From Candidatus Falkowiibacteriota bacterium (GTDB lineage Bacteria; Patescibacteriota; Patescibacteriia; Patescibacteriales; SZUA-104): DNA of 15,652 bases. Positions 7,368 to 14,364 of this stretch are shown here, piece by piece (the stretch's first letter is position 1; each line of letters opens with the position of its first letter). The notes beneath the pieces were generated by a model. The model worked only from the letters and a program-made list of their open reading frames with translations, searched no databases and was not told the origin of the DNA. The translations under genes were made by a program, and so were the position numbers. The stretch is from the NCBI GenBank assembly GCA_027020105.1, contig JALUVW010000037.1, forward strand, positions 1 to 15,652, written 5' to 3'.

Positions 7368-8294
7368 TCAACTCTTCCATTTCTCCCAAACCACCAATAA
7401 AGGCGAGGCCAGAAATATTGAAGAATAGGTGCCGACAAACACGCCGATTGACAATGCCAGGGCGAAAGGTTGAATCGTGTGGCCGCCGAATAATACGATT
7501 GAAAGCAGAACGGCCAAGGTTGTCGCGGAAGTGTTTATTGAACGGGTAACGGTTTGGTTTACGCTTGTATTGATGGTACTTTCAAAATCTTCTTCGCTTT
7601 TCGGCAGATTTTCGCGAATACGATCAAAAACCACAATCGTATCGTTTACGCTGTAGCCGATTACCGTTAAAATGGCCGCCACGAAGGGCGTATTGACTTC
7701 CATGCCGAAAAATTTGCCCAAAATCACGAACACGCCGATGGTAATCAAGACATCATGGAATAAAGTGATAATGGCGACCACGCCGTATTTCCATGACACA
7801 ATCGGCTTTGACACTTTTCTGAACGCCCAGGCGATGTACAGAACAATGGCGATTAAAACAAAGAATATGGCGTAAACGGATTTTCGCTTCAGCTCTTCGC
7901 CGATTGACGGCCCGACGGAGTCAAAACGCAATTCGTCAATACGCGGCTCCCGGCCGTCTTGTCCGGCCTCGGTTGAGCCATTCTTTGATTGCAGGCCTGA
8001 AATTCTTTTTAATATTTCTTGGTGCTCCTCTTCTGAAATGTCCTGAAAACGCAAAAGCATGCCGTCCTCGCCGGCCGGTTGGACGGTTAAACTTTTTAAA
8101 TCCAAGTCGGCTAAAGCCGTTTTGACTTCCTCCGTGGTTGGTTTCGCGCCCAAAAACTTAATCTCCATCAAGCCGCCGCCGGTAAAATCAATGCCGAAAT
8201 TAAGCCCGAACGCGACTAAAAGAATAACGGACGCCGCCACCAATAGTCCCGATAATGACAGCCATATTTTTCTTTTCTGTATAATATTATACAT
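7368..8294 (-). CDS. secF: Protein translocase subunit SecF
   Basis: SecF pairs with SecD in the membrane and uses the proton motive force to pull translocating proteins out of the SecYEG channel. The 308-residue product has a first membrane segment (about 9-31), the signature FGIDFTGG (33-40), a periplasmic-type domain, the conserved ELRFDSVGPSIGEEL (121-135), and five C-terminal membrane segments. TM4 contains GYSVNDTIVVFDRIRE (213-228), the conserved SecF core. I prefer the ATG at 8294 (MYNIIQKRKIW). A longer frame opens at a TTG at 8324 and would add ten polar residues without SD support. Residues 102-118 form a hydrophilic GC-rich insertion in the extracytoplasmic domain. It follows secD after about 115 bases and probably shares its transcript. 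Confidence 0.97.
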   Translation of the reverse strand: MYNIIQKRKIWLSLSGLLVAASVILLVAFGLNFGIDFTGGGLMEIKFLGAKPTTEEVKTALADLDLKSLTVQPAGEDGMLLRFQDISEEEHQEILKRISGLQSKNGSTEAGQDGREPRIDELRFDSVGPSIGEELKRKSVYAIFFVLIAIVLYIAWAFRKVSKPIVSWKYGVVAIITLFHDVLITIGVFVILGKFFGMEVNTPFVAAILTVIGYSVNDTIVVFDRIRENLPKSEEDFESTINTSVNQTVTRSINTSATTLAVLLSIVLFGGHTIQPFALALSIGVFVGTYSSIFLASPLLVVWEKWKS

Positions 8295-8408
8295 AAATAT
8301 CACTTTACACTCCCGACGCGTCAACGAATTTTACAACGAATATCGCGAATAATGTTCATGTTTAGTCAATTTGTCGCGTTCGCCGTGAAATTCATTGATT
8401 TCGGAAAA

Positions 8409-10472
8409 TTATTTTTTAACTCCCATTAGCCACTTTCTTTTCTCCAGCCACGGACCGCTGATCAAATTAAAGAAATTCCTGGTTATCACAATGGCGGAGA
8501 ACATGGAAATAACGATACCCAAACTTAAAGTAACGGCAAATCCCTTTACTATGCTGGTGGAAAACTGAATTAAAATAAAACACGTAATCAACGTGGACAC
8601 ATTGCCGTCGCGAATTGACGGCCATGCCCGCCTGAACCCTTCGTCAATCGCCAAGTCCAGCGGCTTGCCCGATTTTAGCTCCTCTTTTATTCTTTCAAAA
8701 ATAAGCACATTGGCGTCAACCGCCATACCGATGGACAGCACAAATCCGGCGACGCCGGCCAAGGTTAAGGTTACCGGCCATAATTTAAACAACGCCAAAA
8801 CCGACAATCCGTAAATTATCAAAGAAAACACCGCCAAAACTCCGGGCAAACGATAATACAGAATCATAAATAACGCCACCAAAATCAATCCTATGACTCC
8901 GGCCTCCAAGCTGTTGGCGACCGACTTATGCCCCAGGCTCGCGCCCACCGTCTGTTGGTTGATTAAAGTGATGGGAACGGGCAAAGCGCCGGCGTTCAAC
9001 CGCTGCGCCAAGAGCTTCGCTTCTTTAATGTTGAAATTGCCGGAAATAACCGCCTTGCCTCCCGTAATTTTCTCGTTGACGGTCGGAACGCTAATCGGAT
9101 AATTGTCCAAATATATGGCTACCGGCTTCCCGACGTTTCGCTCCGTGATTTCCGCGAAAAGCTTGGTTCCTTCACTGTCAAATTCCAAGGCCACTTCCGG
9201 CATATTGTCGTTGGGATTGAATTCCACTCTCGCCCTTTTTAAGTTTTTACCCGTCAATTCCGTGTTTTTCCACTCGTCTCGCGGCCCGGTTACGTCTTCC
9301 TCCTTCATTGTTTTTATCAAAATATAACCCACCTTATACTCTTCTTGCGGCCTTTCTCCTTGCTTGTAGATCAGGTGGTAACCGAATCGCGTCTCTACCG
9401 GACCCGAAATTGTCCCCGTTTTTTGCGAAAAAACGGCTTCCTCAAACGGCTTGACCATCGCGCCCTTGCCGAACCATCCCAAATCGCCGCCGTTCGGCGC
9501 GCTCGGGCCGGTTGAATATTTCTTGGCCAAATCCGCGAAGTTGTCCGGCGTAGCTTGTTTTTTTATTTCGTTAATTTTGTTTAAGGCCTCCTCCTTGCTT
9601 AAACCGCTTTCGCACCCGTCAATTCCGTTATAACATAACAATAAATGGGACGCTTTCACTTCCTTCTCTTCTTTGTTCGTGAACGGATTTTTCTTAACTC
9701 GCTTATCTTCCAATTTCACGATTTCATAACCGCGGTCTCCCAAATGCAACTCGGTGGAAGTTTTGCCCACTTTCAAATCTTTTACCAAGGAAAAAATTCG
9801 CGGATTGTCCTTTTCCGTTATCCATCCGAGATCGCCGCCCCGCTCTTTGGTCGCCTCGTCTTCGGAAAATTTCCGCGCCAAAACGGCGAAATCACCGCCG
9901 GACATCACTTTGCCCAAAACCTCCGCGGCGCGCTCTTCCGCGTTATTGTTGTATTTTTCCATCCGCGCGCGCTCCTCGTCCGTTAGCCGTCCGGCCTCGG
10001 TATTACGCTCTTTGAATTCCAAAAGCGGAGTTTCACCGATCATTTTTATGGCCTCGCTCACGTCTTTAATTCCGGCCAATTCAACTATTACCCGATATTC
10101 GTCGCCGCTTTTTGATGTTTGCACGACCGGCTCGGAAACTCCGAACACGTTAACCCGGCGTTCAATCACGTCGCGCACTCCTTCAACCGCGTCGTCTCTG
10201 TCATCGGGCTTAATATCCTTCACTTCCGCCTTATACACCAAATGCGAACCGCCTTGCAAATCCAAGCCGAGCCGAAAATCAACTTCCTTGGTATGGGGCA
10301 GTTTTACGATATTGTTCGTTTTGGCGGCCAGCCAATCGGCCCCTTTGTTATAATACGCGCCCGCGTCAATCAAACCGGCGGCCAAAGAAAGCAAGACAAT
10401 GGCGGCAAAAACCCAGCGCGCCTTTCCGCGCGCCCCCGGCCTGAATAATTTTGTTAATATATTGTCCGGCAT
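8409..10472 (-). CDS. secD: Protein translocase subunit SecD with embedded parvulin-type prolyl isomerase domains
   Basis: SecD is the larger SecDF subunit; its P1 domain grips substrate emerging from the translocon. Visible SecD parts of this 687-residue protein are TM1 (about 20-38), DFRLGLDLQGGSHLVY (65-80), RRVNVFGVSEPVVQ (105-118), TPLLEFKE (148-155), LTGKNLKRARVEF (406-418), LNAGALPVPI (492-501), and five C-terminal membrane segments with the core GMAVDANVLIFERIKEE (582-598). Between TPLLEFKE and LTGK lies an insertion of about 230 residues absent from standard SecD. It holds a partial parvulin unit (about 178-258, with FAVLARKFSED and GGDLGW) and a complete one (about 273-372, with ASHLLL, FADLAKKYS, GGDLGWFGKGAMVKPFEEAVF and FGYHLIY). 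The latter strongly resembles PpiC/SurA. The frame is continuous, so this is a real fusion. SD-like GGAGAGGTG lies 10 bases before the ATG. Confidence 0.97.
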   Translation of the reverse strand: MPDNILTKLFRPGARGKARWVFAAIVLLSLAAGLIDAGAYYNKGADWLAAKTNNIVKLPHTKEVDFRLGLDLQGGSHLVYKAEVKDIKPDDRDDAVEGVRDVIERRVNVFGVSEPVVQTSKSGDEYRVIVELAGIKDVSEAIKMIGETPLLEFKERNTEAGRLTDEERARMEKYNNNAEERAAEVLGKVMSGGDFAVLARKFSEDEATKERGGDLGWITEKDNPRIFSLVKDLKVGKTSTELHLGDRGYEIVKLEDKRVKKNPFTNKEEKEVKASHLLLCYNGIDGCESGLSKEEALNKINEIKKQATPDNFADLAKKYSTGPSAPNGGDLGWFGKGAMVKPFEEAVFSQKTGTISGPVETRFGYHLIYKQGERPQEEYKVGYILIKTMKEEDVTGPRDEWKNTELTGKNLKRARVEFNPNDNMPEVALEFDSEGTKLFAEITERNVGKPVAIYLDNYPISVPTVNEKITGGKAVISGNFNIKEAKLLAQRLNAGALPVPITLINQQTVGASLGHKSVANSLEAGVIGLILVALFMILYYRLPGVLAVFSLIIYGLSVLALFKLWPVTLTLAGVAGFVLSIGMAVDANVLIFERIKEELKSGKPLDLAIDEGFRRAWPSIRDGNVSTLITCFILIQFSTSIVKGFAVTLSLGIVISMFSAIVITRNFFNLISGPWLEKRKWLMGVKK

Positions 10473-10482
10473 AAAACAAAAA

Positions 10483-10491
10483 CACCTCTCC
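10483..10491 (-). promoter_or_regulatory. Ribosome binding site of secD
   Basis: GGAGAGGTG on the minus strand, 10 bases before the secD ATG, is one of only two plausible SD sequences in the window and supports the chosen start. Confidence 0.6.
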
Positions 10492-10525
10492 GGGCATCAC
10501 TTATCAACATTGGATTATTTAACTG

Positions 10526-10531
10526 ATTATA
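10526..10531 (-). promoter_or_regulatory. Putative -10 element upstream of secD
   Basis: A perfect TATAAT lies on the minus strand 54 bases before secD, just after the terminator of the preceding gene, where a promoter is expected. No convincing -35 was found at 16-18 bases. Confidence 0.45.
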
Positions 10532-10590
10532 TTTTAGGGCAAATCAATATAAAATGCAAGGGCTTTTCGGTTTTGGCCAAACAAACAATA

Positions 10591-10616
10591 AAAAAAGGCC
10601 TGAAAATTCAGGCCTT
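10591..10616 (-). terminator. Intrinsic terminator of the secA/HD-hydrolase unit, overlapping the stop codon
   Basis: On the minus strand AAGGCCTGAA (10616-10607) and TTCAGGCCTT (10604-10595) form a perfect 10-bp inverted repeat around two bases, followed by four further T residues, six in all counting those ending the stem. The HD gene's TGA (10610-10608) lies inside the 5' arm. Confidence 0.88.
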
Positions 10617-11294
10617 AACCTTTCCGGTCCTTTTTTTTGATAATTTTTTTTCCAGTTCTCTGTTTTTTTCATAAAGACTGATAATCTTTTTGGCGGAGCG
10701 CAATATTCCCTTGATATAATCCCTGAGGACGATTAAGGGATCGCTGTACTCCAGGTGTTCTTCCCTTGCCGCCTTCATCATCGGCAAAACATATTTTTCC
10801 GTTTCCTCAACGTATTTTACCAGCCTCTTCTCGTCAAAAACATCAACCGCGTCGTCAATATTGCACACCCGATCAACGGCCTTGATAAAGACGGCGCGCG
10901 CGTCGCTGGCAACCCTCCTGTAATATTCATCCAACGACATTCCCTTTTTCTTGGTAAGCAAACTGACAAGATGGGCGACTTCATCGCCGAATTTTTCTTT
11001 TATTTTCTCAAGAGTGACACCTTCGTCTTCGTTGGTGTCGTGCAGGAAAGACGCGCACAGAGTTATGTCGTCGGCCAGTACTTGCTTCAGCGGCGTTCCC
11101 AGATTGCGAACCATTCTGCCCACCCTTATCGGGTGTTCATAGGTTCTTGTTTTCCGGTCATCCCTCATTCTGTCTCCGTGCGCCCTGACCGCGAAATGTA
11201 TGGCTTTGGCGCTCCGGTTCAGCCCGGCGGTTTTGGTAACTCCGAGCAAATAAACAACCTCTTTTCCTTTCCCTTCTTCAATTTTTTTCTTCAT
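10608..11294 (-). CDS. Stand-alone HD-domain protein, probable (p)ppGpp hydrolase (SpoT/MESH1-like)
   Basis: The 228-residue protein matches the hydrolase half of RelA/SpoT enzymes and the small alarmone hydrolase MESH1. Predicted metal ligands are His54 in YEHP, His85-Asp86 in FLHDTNED and Asp141 in KAVDRVCN, with the ED pair at 89-90. KFGDEVAHLVSLLTK (101-115) corresponds to the FG-eVa-lV-g-TK pattern of the family. No synthetase, TGS or ACT domain follows; instead a basic, coiled-coil-like tail (about 195-226) ends the protein. Such enzymes remove pyrophosphate from the 3' position of ppGpp; that activity here is inferred, and another nucleotide substrate is possible. It starts 49 bases after secA with a strong SD and is probably co-transcribed with it. 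Confidence 0.85.
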   Translation of the reverse strand: MKKKIEEGKGKEVVYLLGVTKTAGLNRSAKAIHFAVRAHGDRMRDDRKTRTYEHPIRVGRMVRNLGTPLKQVLADDITLCASFLHDTNEDEGVTLEKIKEKFGDEVAHLVSLLTKKKGMSLDEYYRRVASDARAVFIKAVDRVCNIDDAVDVFDEKRLVKYVEETEKYVLPMMKAAREEHLEYSDPLIVLRDYIKGILRSAKKIISLYEKNRELEKKLSKKRTGKVKA

Positions 11295-11299
11295 CTCTT

Positions 11300-11307
11300 C
11301 CTCCTTT
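11300..11307 (-). promoter_or_regulatory. Strong Shine-Dalgarno of the HD-hydrolase gene
   Basis: AAAGGAGG on the minus strand lies 5 bases before the ATG at 11294. It is by far the best SD in the window and fixes this start. The neighbouring genes mostly lack one. Confidence 0.85.
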
Positions 11308-11343
11308 GTTTTTGGTTTTATTGTTAATGTCCGTAAATTTTAA

Positions 11344-14271
11344 TTATTTTCCGTGGCAATGCTTGAATTTTATCGGCGTTCCGTTTTCCTTTTTCGCCCC
11401 GCAAGGGCAAGGCTCGTTGCGTCCGACCTTGTTTCCTTCGGCGTTTTTTATTTTTTCCCTTACCAAATCCGTACCGCTCCCCGTTTCTCGCCTCCCGTTT
11501 CCTTCGGCGGCGGAAACGTTGTTCGCTTCCGCCCCTTTAAAGCCGGAGAAAGAAGTATTGCCGTTACCCATCTCTTTCGCCGGCGCGCTGAATTCTTTCG
11601 CCATGTCCGATAAATTGGGGGCTATTATTTCTTGAATTTGCCCGACTTTAAAAATGCTGTAAACCACCTCTTTTTGGATTAAATTATTCAATTCGTTATA
11701 AAGCCCGTAGGCCTCTTTTTTGTATTCAATCAACGGGTCCCTCTGGCCGTAACCGCGCAAACCGATACCCTGCCTCAAAGAAGCCATTGCCTCCAAGTGC
11801 TCCACCCAAAGAGTGTCAATGGAGCGGATTAAAATTGATTTTTCAATTTCTCGCCAATCAAGCCCCGCTTCTTTCGCTTTTTCCGTTATTTTGGCGTAAT
11901 TGTCCTTGGCGGCGGATTCCAAGTATTCAATAATCGCGGTCCTCGCTTTCGCCCTGTCCAGCTTCTCGCCGTCCTTCATAACATCCTTTAAATCGTTTTT
12001 CAGTTTTTCGGAAACGGGAAAAATCGTTGACGCCACCTCCCTGATTTCATTCAAGTTCCAGTCTGAAATTCTTTCGCCGGCGGTATGGAAGCCGACCACT
12101 TGTTCAATTTCGTTTTCAATCATTCCGAGAATAATATCGGACAAGGAGTTTTCGGCTTTCGGTTCGCGGCCTCCGGCTCGCTCGGAGTTTTGGCCGCCGC
12201 CGGAATCCGTCTCCGCGCTCCGCGCTCCTTCCGCGATTTCCAAAATTTCCCTGCGTTTTCTGTATATCGCTTCTCTGTGTTTGTTCAGCACATCGTCATA
12301 CTCAACCAAGTGTTTTCTGATGTCAAAATTGTTTCCCTCAACCTTTTTCTGCGCCTGCTCTATTGAACGGGAAATAATCTTATTTTCAATCGGCGTATCC
12401 TCCGGAAGCTTCAACGTGCTCATAATGGCTTTCATTTTATCACCGCCGAATATTCTCATCAAATCGTCCTCGCATGACACGTAAAACCGCGAAGACCCGG
12501 GATCGCCTTGGCGGCCGGCGCGGCCGCGGAGCTGGTTGTCTATTCTTCTTGACTCGTGCCGCTCCGTCCCGATTACGTGCAAACCGCCCAAATCTATCAC
12601 CTTCTGGCGCTCCTCTCTCCATTTTTTATGCTCTTCGCTTTCCGCGGGGGAGCCGCCCTCCGAAGCCTCGGCGTAAGGGGGTTCAACGCCTCCCAACATA
12701 ATATCAACGCCGCGGCCCGCCATATTCGTGGCTATGGTGACGGCGCCGACTTTTCCGGCGTTCGCGATAATCTGCGCTTCTTTCAAGTGGTTTTTCGCGT
12801 TTAAAACTTGCGGACGCAACCCTTCTCTTTCCATCATATCCGCCAATAACTCGTTTTTTTCAATGGAAATGGTGCCGATTAAAACAGGTTGCCCTTTTTC
12901 GTTTCTTTTTTTCACTTCCTTTATCAGGGCCTTATATTTTCCTTGTTCGGTTCTGTAAATCAGGTCGTTAAGGTCCTCCCTTATCATCGGCTTGTTTGTC
13001 GGCACGACTACGGTTTCCAGATTGTAAATTTTGTAAAACTCTTCCGCCTCCGTTAAAGCCGTGCCGGTCATACCGGCCAGCTTGTTGTACATTCTGAAAT
13101 AATTTTGAAACGTGATAGTTGCCAATGTTTGCGATTCTTTCTGAACTTTTACCCCTTCTTTGGCTTCTATGGCCTGGTGCAATCCGTCGGAATAACGCCG
13201 TCCCTGCATCATCCTTCCGGTAAATTCGTCAACAATTATCACCTCGCCGTCTTTTACGACATAGTCCTTGTCTTTTTGGAACAACACTCTCGCTTTCAGC
13301 GCCTGCTCAATATGATGGACTTCGCGCACTCCGCCGGCAGTGTAAATATTGTCCACTCCCAGCCATTTTTCCATCTTGGCGATGCCGGATTCGGTTAAAG
13401 TCGCGGCGCGCATTTTTTCATCAACGTTATAATCTTCATTTTCAACCAATCGTTCAACCAATCGCGCGAATTTAAAATATTTATCGGTTGACTCCTCGGC
13501 CGGCGCGGAAATTATAAGCGGAGTTCGCGCCTCATCAATCAAAATGGAGTCAACTTCGTCAACAATGGCGAAATTCAAAGCGCGCTGAACCGTTTGTTCA
13601 AGCGAAGGCGCCATATTGTCGCGCAGATAATCAAAGCCGTATTCATTGTTTGTGCCGTAAGTGATGTCGCACTCGTACGCTTCCCGCCTTGAAACCGGCC
13701 TAAAATGCTTTAACCGCTTATCGTATTGGGCGTCGTCAACATACTCCGGGTCGTACCGCAGGGCCGCGTTATGTATGATAACGCCGGTTGTCAATCCGAG
13801 CGCGTGATAAACAGGAGCCATCCAGCCGGCGCCCACGCGGGATAAGTAATCGTTAACCGTTACCAGGTGCGCGCCCCTGCCTTCAAGGGCGTTTAAATAC
13901 AAAGGAAGAGTCGCCACCAAAGTTTTTCCTTCGCCGGTCCTCATTTCGCCGATTTGTCCGCGATGCAAAACAATGCCGCCAATCAACTGCACATCGTAGT
14001 GCCTTTGCCCCAAAACCCTTTTTGCCGCCTCCCTGACAACGGCAAACGCCTCCGGCAACAATTCGTCCAATTTGGAACTTTTGGCGTTTTCTCCGGTTCC
14101 GGAGCCTGAAACGCCCAATCTGTCCCTGAATTCCATTGTCATTCCTTTTAACTCCTCATCGCTCATTTTCTTAAACCTGTCTTCCAGCCCGTTAATCTCA
14201 TCAACAATCGGCCGCAGCGATTTTATGACTTTTTCGTTCGGATCTCCGAATATTTTAGTAAATAATTTCAT
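11344..14271 (-). CDS. secA: Preprotein translocase ATPase SecA
   Basis: SecA is the cytosolic motor that drives preproteins through SecYEG. The 975-residue product is complete. It has Walker A GEGKT (113-117), Walker B DEVD (238-241), the preprotein cross-linking domain (about 250-390), NBD2 with TNMAGRGVDI (515-524) and GTERHESRRIDNQLRGRAGRQGD (568-590, quoted by its conserved core), the helical scaffold and wing domains, and a C-terminal zinc motif with Cys955, Cys957, Cys971 and His973. Oddities are two GC-rich insertions (about 531-545 in NBD2 and 680-708 after the scaffold helix) and a zinc motif five residues longer than usual. The ATG at 14271 gives the standard MKLFTKIFGDPNEK start. 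A hairpin and T-run lie immediately upstream with no SD. hpf precedes it, an arrangement common in other bacteria. Confidence 0.99.
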   Translation of the reverse strand: MKLFTKIFGDPNEKVIKSLRPIVDEINGLEDRFKKMSDEELKGMTMEFRDRLGVSGSGTGENAKSSKLDELLPEAFAVVREAAKRVLGQRHYDVQLIGGIVLHRGQIGEMRTGEGKTLVATLPLYLNALEGRGAHLVTVNDYLSRVGAGWMAPVYHALGLTTGVIIHNAALRYDPEYVDDAQYDKRLKHFRPVSRREAYECDITYGTNNEYGFDYLRDNMAPSLEQTVQRALNFAIVDEVDSILIDEARTPLIISAPAEESTDKYFKFARLVERLVENEDYNVDEKMRAATLTESGIAKMEKWLGVDNIYTAGGVREVHHIEQALKARVLFQKDKDYVVKDGEVIIVDEFTGRMMQGRRYSDGLHQAIEAKEGVKVQKESQTLATITFQNYFRMYNKLAGMTGTALTEAEEFYKIYNLETVVVPTNKPMIREDLNDLIYRTEQGKYKALIKEVKKRNEKGQPVLIGTISIEKNELLADMMEREGLRPQVLNAKNHLKEAQIIANAGKVGAVTIATNMAGRGVDIMLGGVEPPYAEASEGGSPAESEEHKKWREERQKVIDLGGLHVIGTERHESRRIDNQLRGRAGRQGDPGSSRFYVSCEDDLMRIFGGDKMKAIMSTLKLPEDTPIENKIISRSIEQAQKKVEGNNFDIRKHLVEYDDVLNKHREAIYRKRREILEIAEGARSAETDSGGGQNSERAGGREPKAENSLSDIILGMIENEIEQVVGFHTAGERISDWNLNEIREVASTIFPVSEKLKNDLKDVMKDGEKLDRAKARTAIIEYLESAAKDNYAKITEKAKEAGLDWREIEKSILIRSIDTLWVEHLEAMASLRQGIGLRGYGQRDPLIEYKKEAYGLYNELNNLIQKEVVYSIFKVGQIQEIIAPNLSDMAKEFSAPAKEMGNGNTSFSGFKGAEANNVSAAEGNGRRETGSGTDLVREKIKNAEGNKVGRNEPCPCGAKKENGTPIKFKHCHGK
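12148..12234 (-). repeat. Second GC-rich low-complexity coding insertion in SecA
   Basis: Residues 680-708 are Gly/Ser/Ala/Glu/Arg-rich and unlike the SecA consensus at this point. The DNA includes a 7-base tandem repeat, CTCCGCG twice plus CTCC (12211-12228), and CCTCCG-GCTCG-CTCGG (12170-12185), which resembles the core of the insertion at 12657-12671. Confidence 0.45.
12637..12681 (-). repeat. GC-rich palindromic coding insertion in SecA NBD2
   Basis: Fifteen in-frame codons encoding PPYAEASEGGSPAES sit between the conserved MLGG and the helix before LGGLHVIGTERH. The DNA contains the near-palindromic core CCTCCG-AAGC-CTCGG (12657-12671, plus strand). Its composition differs from the surrounding conserved gene, suggesting a mobile or expanding palindromic coding repeat. 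Confidence 0.55.
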
Positions 14272-14333
14272 AAATAAAAACGGATAACAGGCGGCAAAAA
14301 CAGCTAATCAACTTGCTATCCGCCGCCTGTTAT
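14272..14333 (-). terminator. Hairpin plus T-run between hpf and secA (terminator or attenuator)
   Basis: On the minus strand ATAACAGGCGGC (14333-14322) and GCCGCCTGTTAT (14295-14284) are a perfect 12-bp inverted repeat around a 26-base loop. CCG, then TTTTT, A and TTT follow directly, ending at the secA ATG. A competing 6-bp pairing exists between CGGATA (14321-14316) and TATCCG (14286-14281). It may end the hpf transcript, or regulate read-through into or translation of secA. Confidence 0.7.
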
Positions 14334-14364
14334 TTGGTTGACGCTAAATCGTGATTGATTATGA

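Noticed and set aside
8295..8324. TTG start that would lengthen SecF by ten residues
   Set aside because: No SD, and the extension is polar; the ATG at 8294 gives the normal SecF N-terminus just before the first membrane segment.
9754..10353. Long open frame on the plus strand opposite secD
   Set aside because: It is antisense to strongly conserved SecD sequence, has Ser/Pro-rich low-complexity translation and no SD or family motif.
10532..10570. TTGCAT as a -35 for secD
   Set aside because: Only three of six bases match and the spacing to TATAAT is 22 bases.
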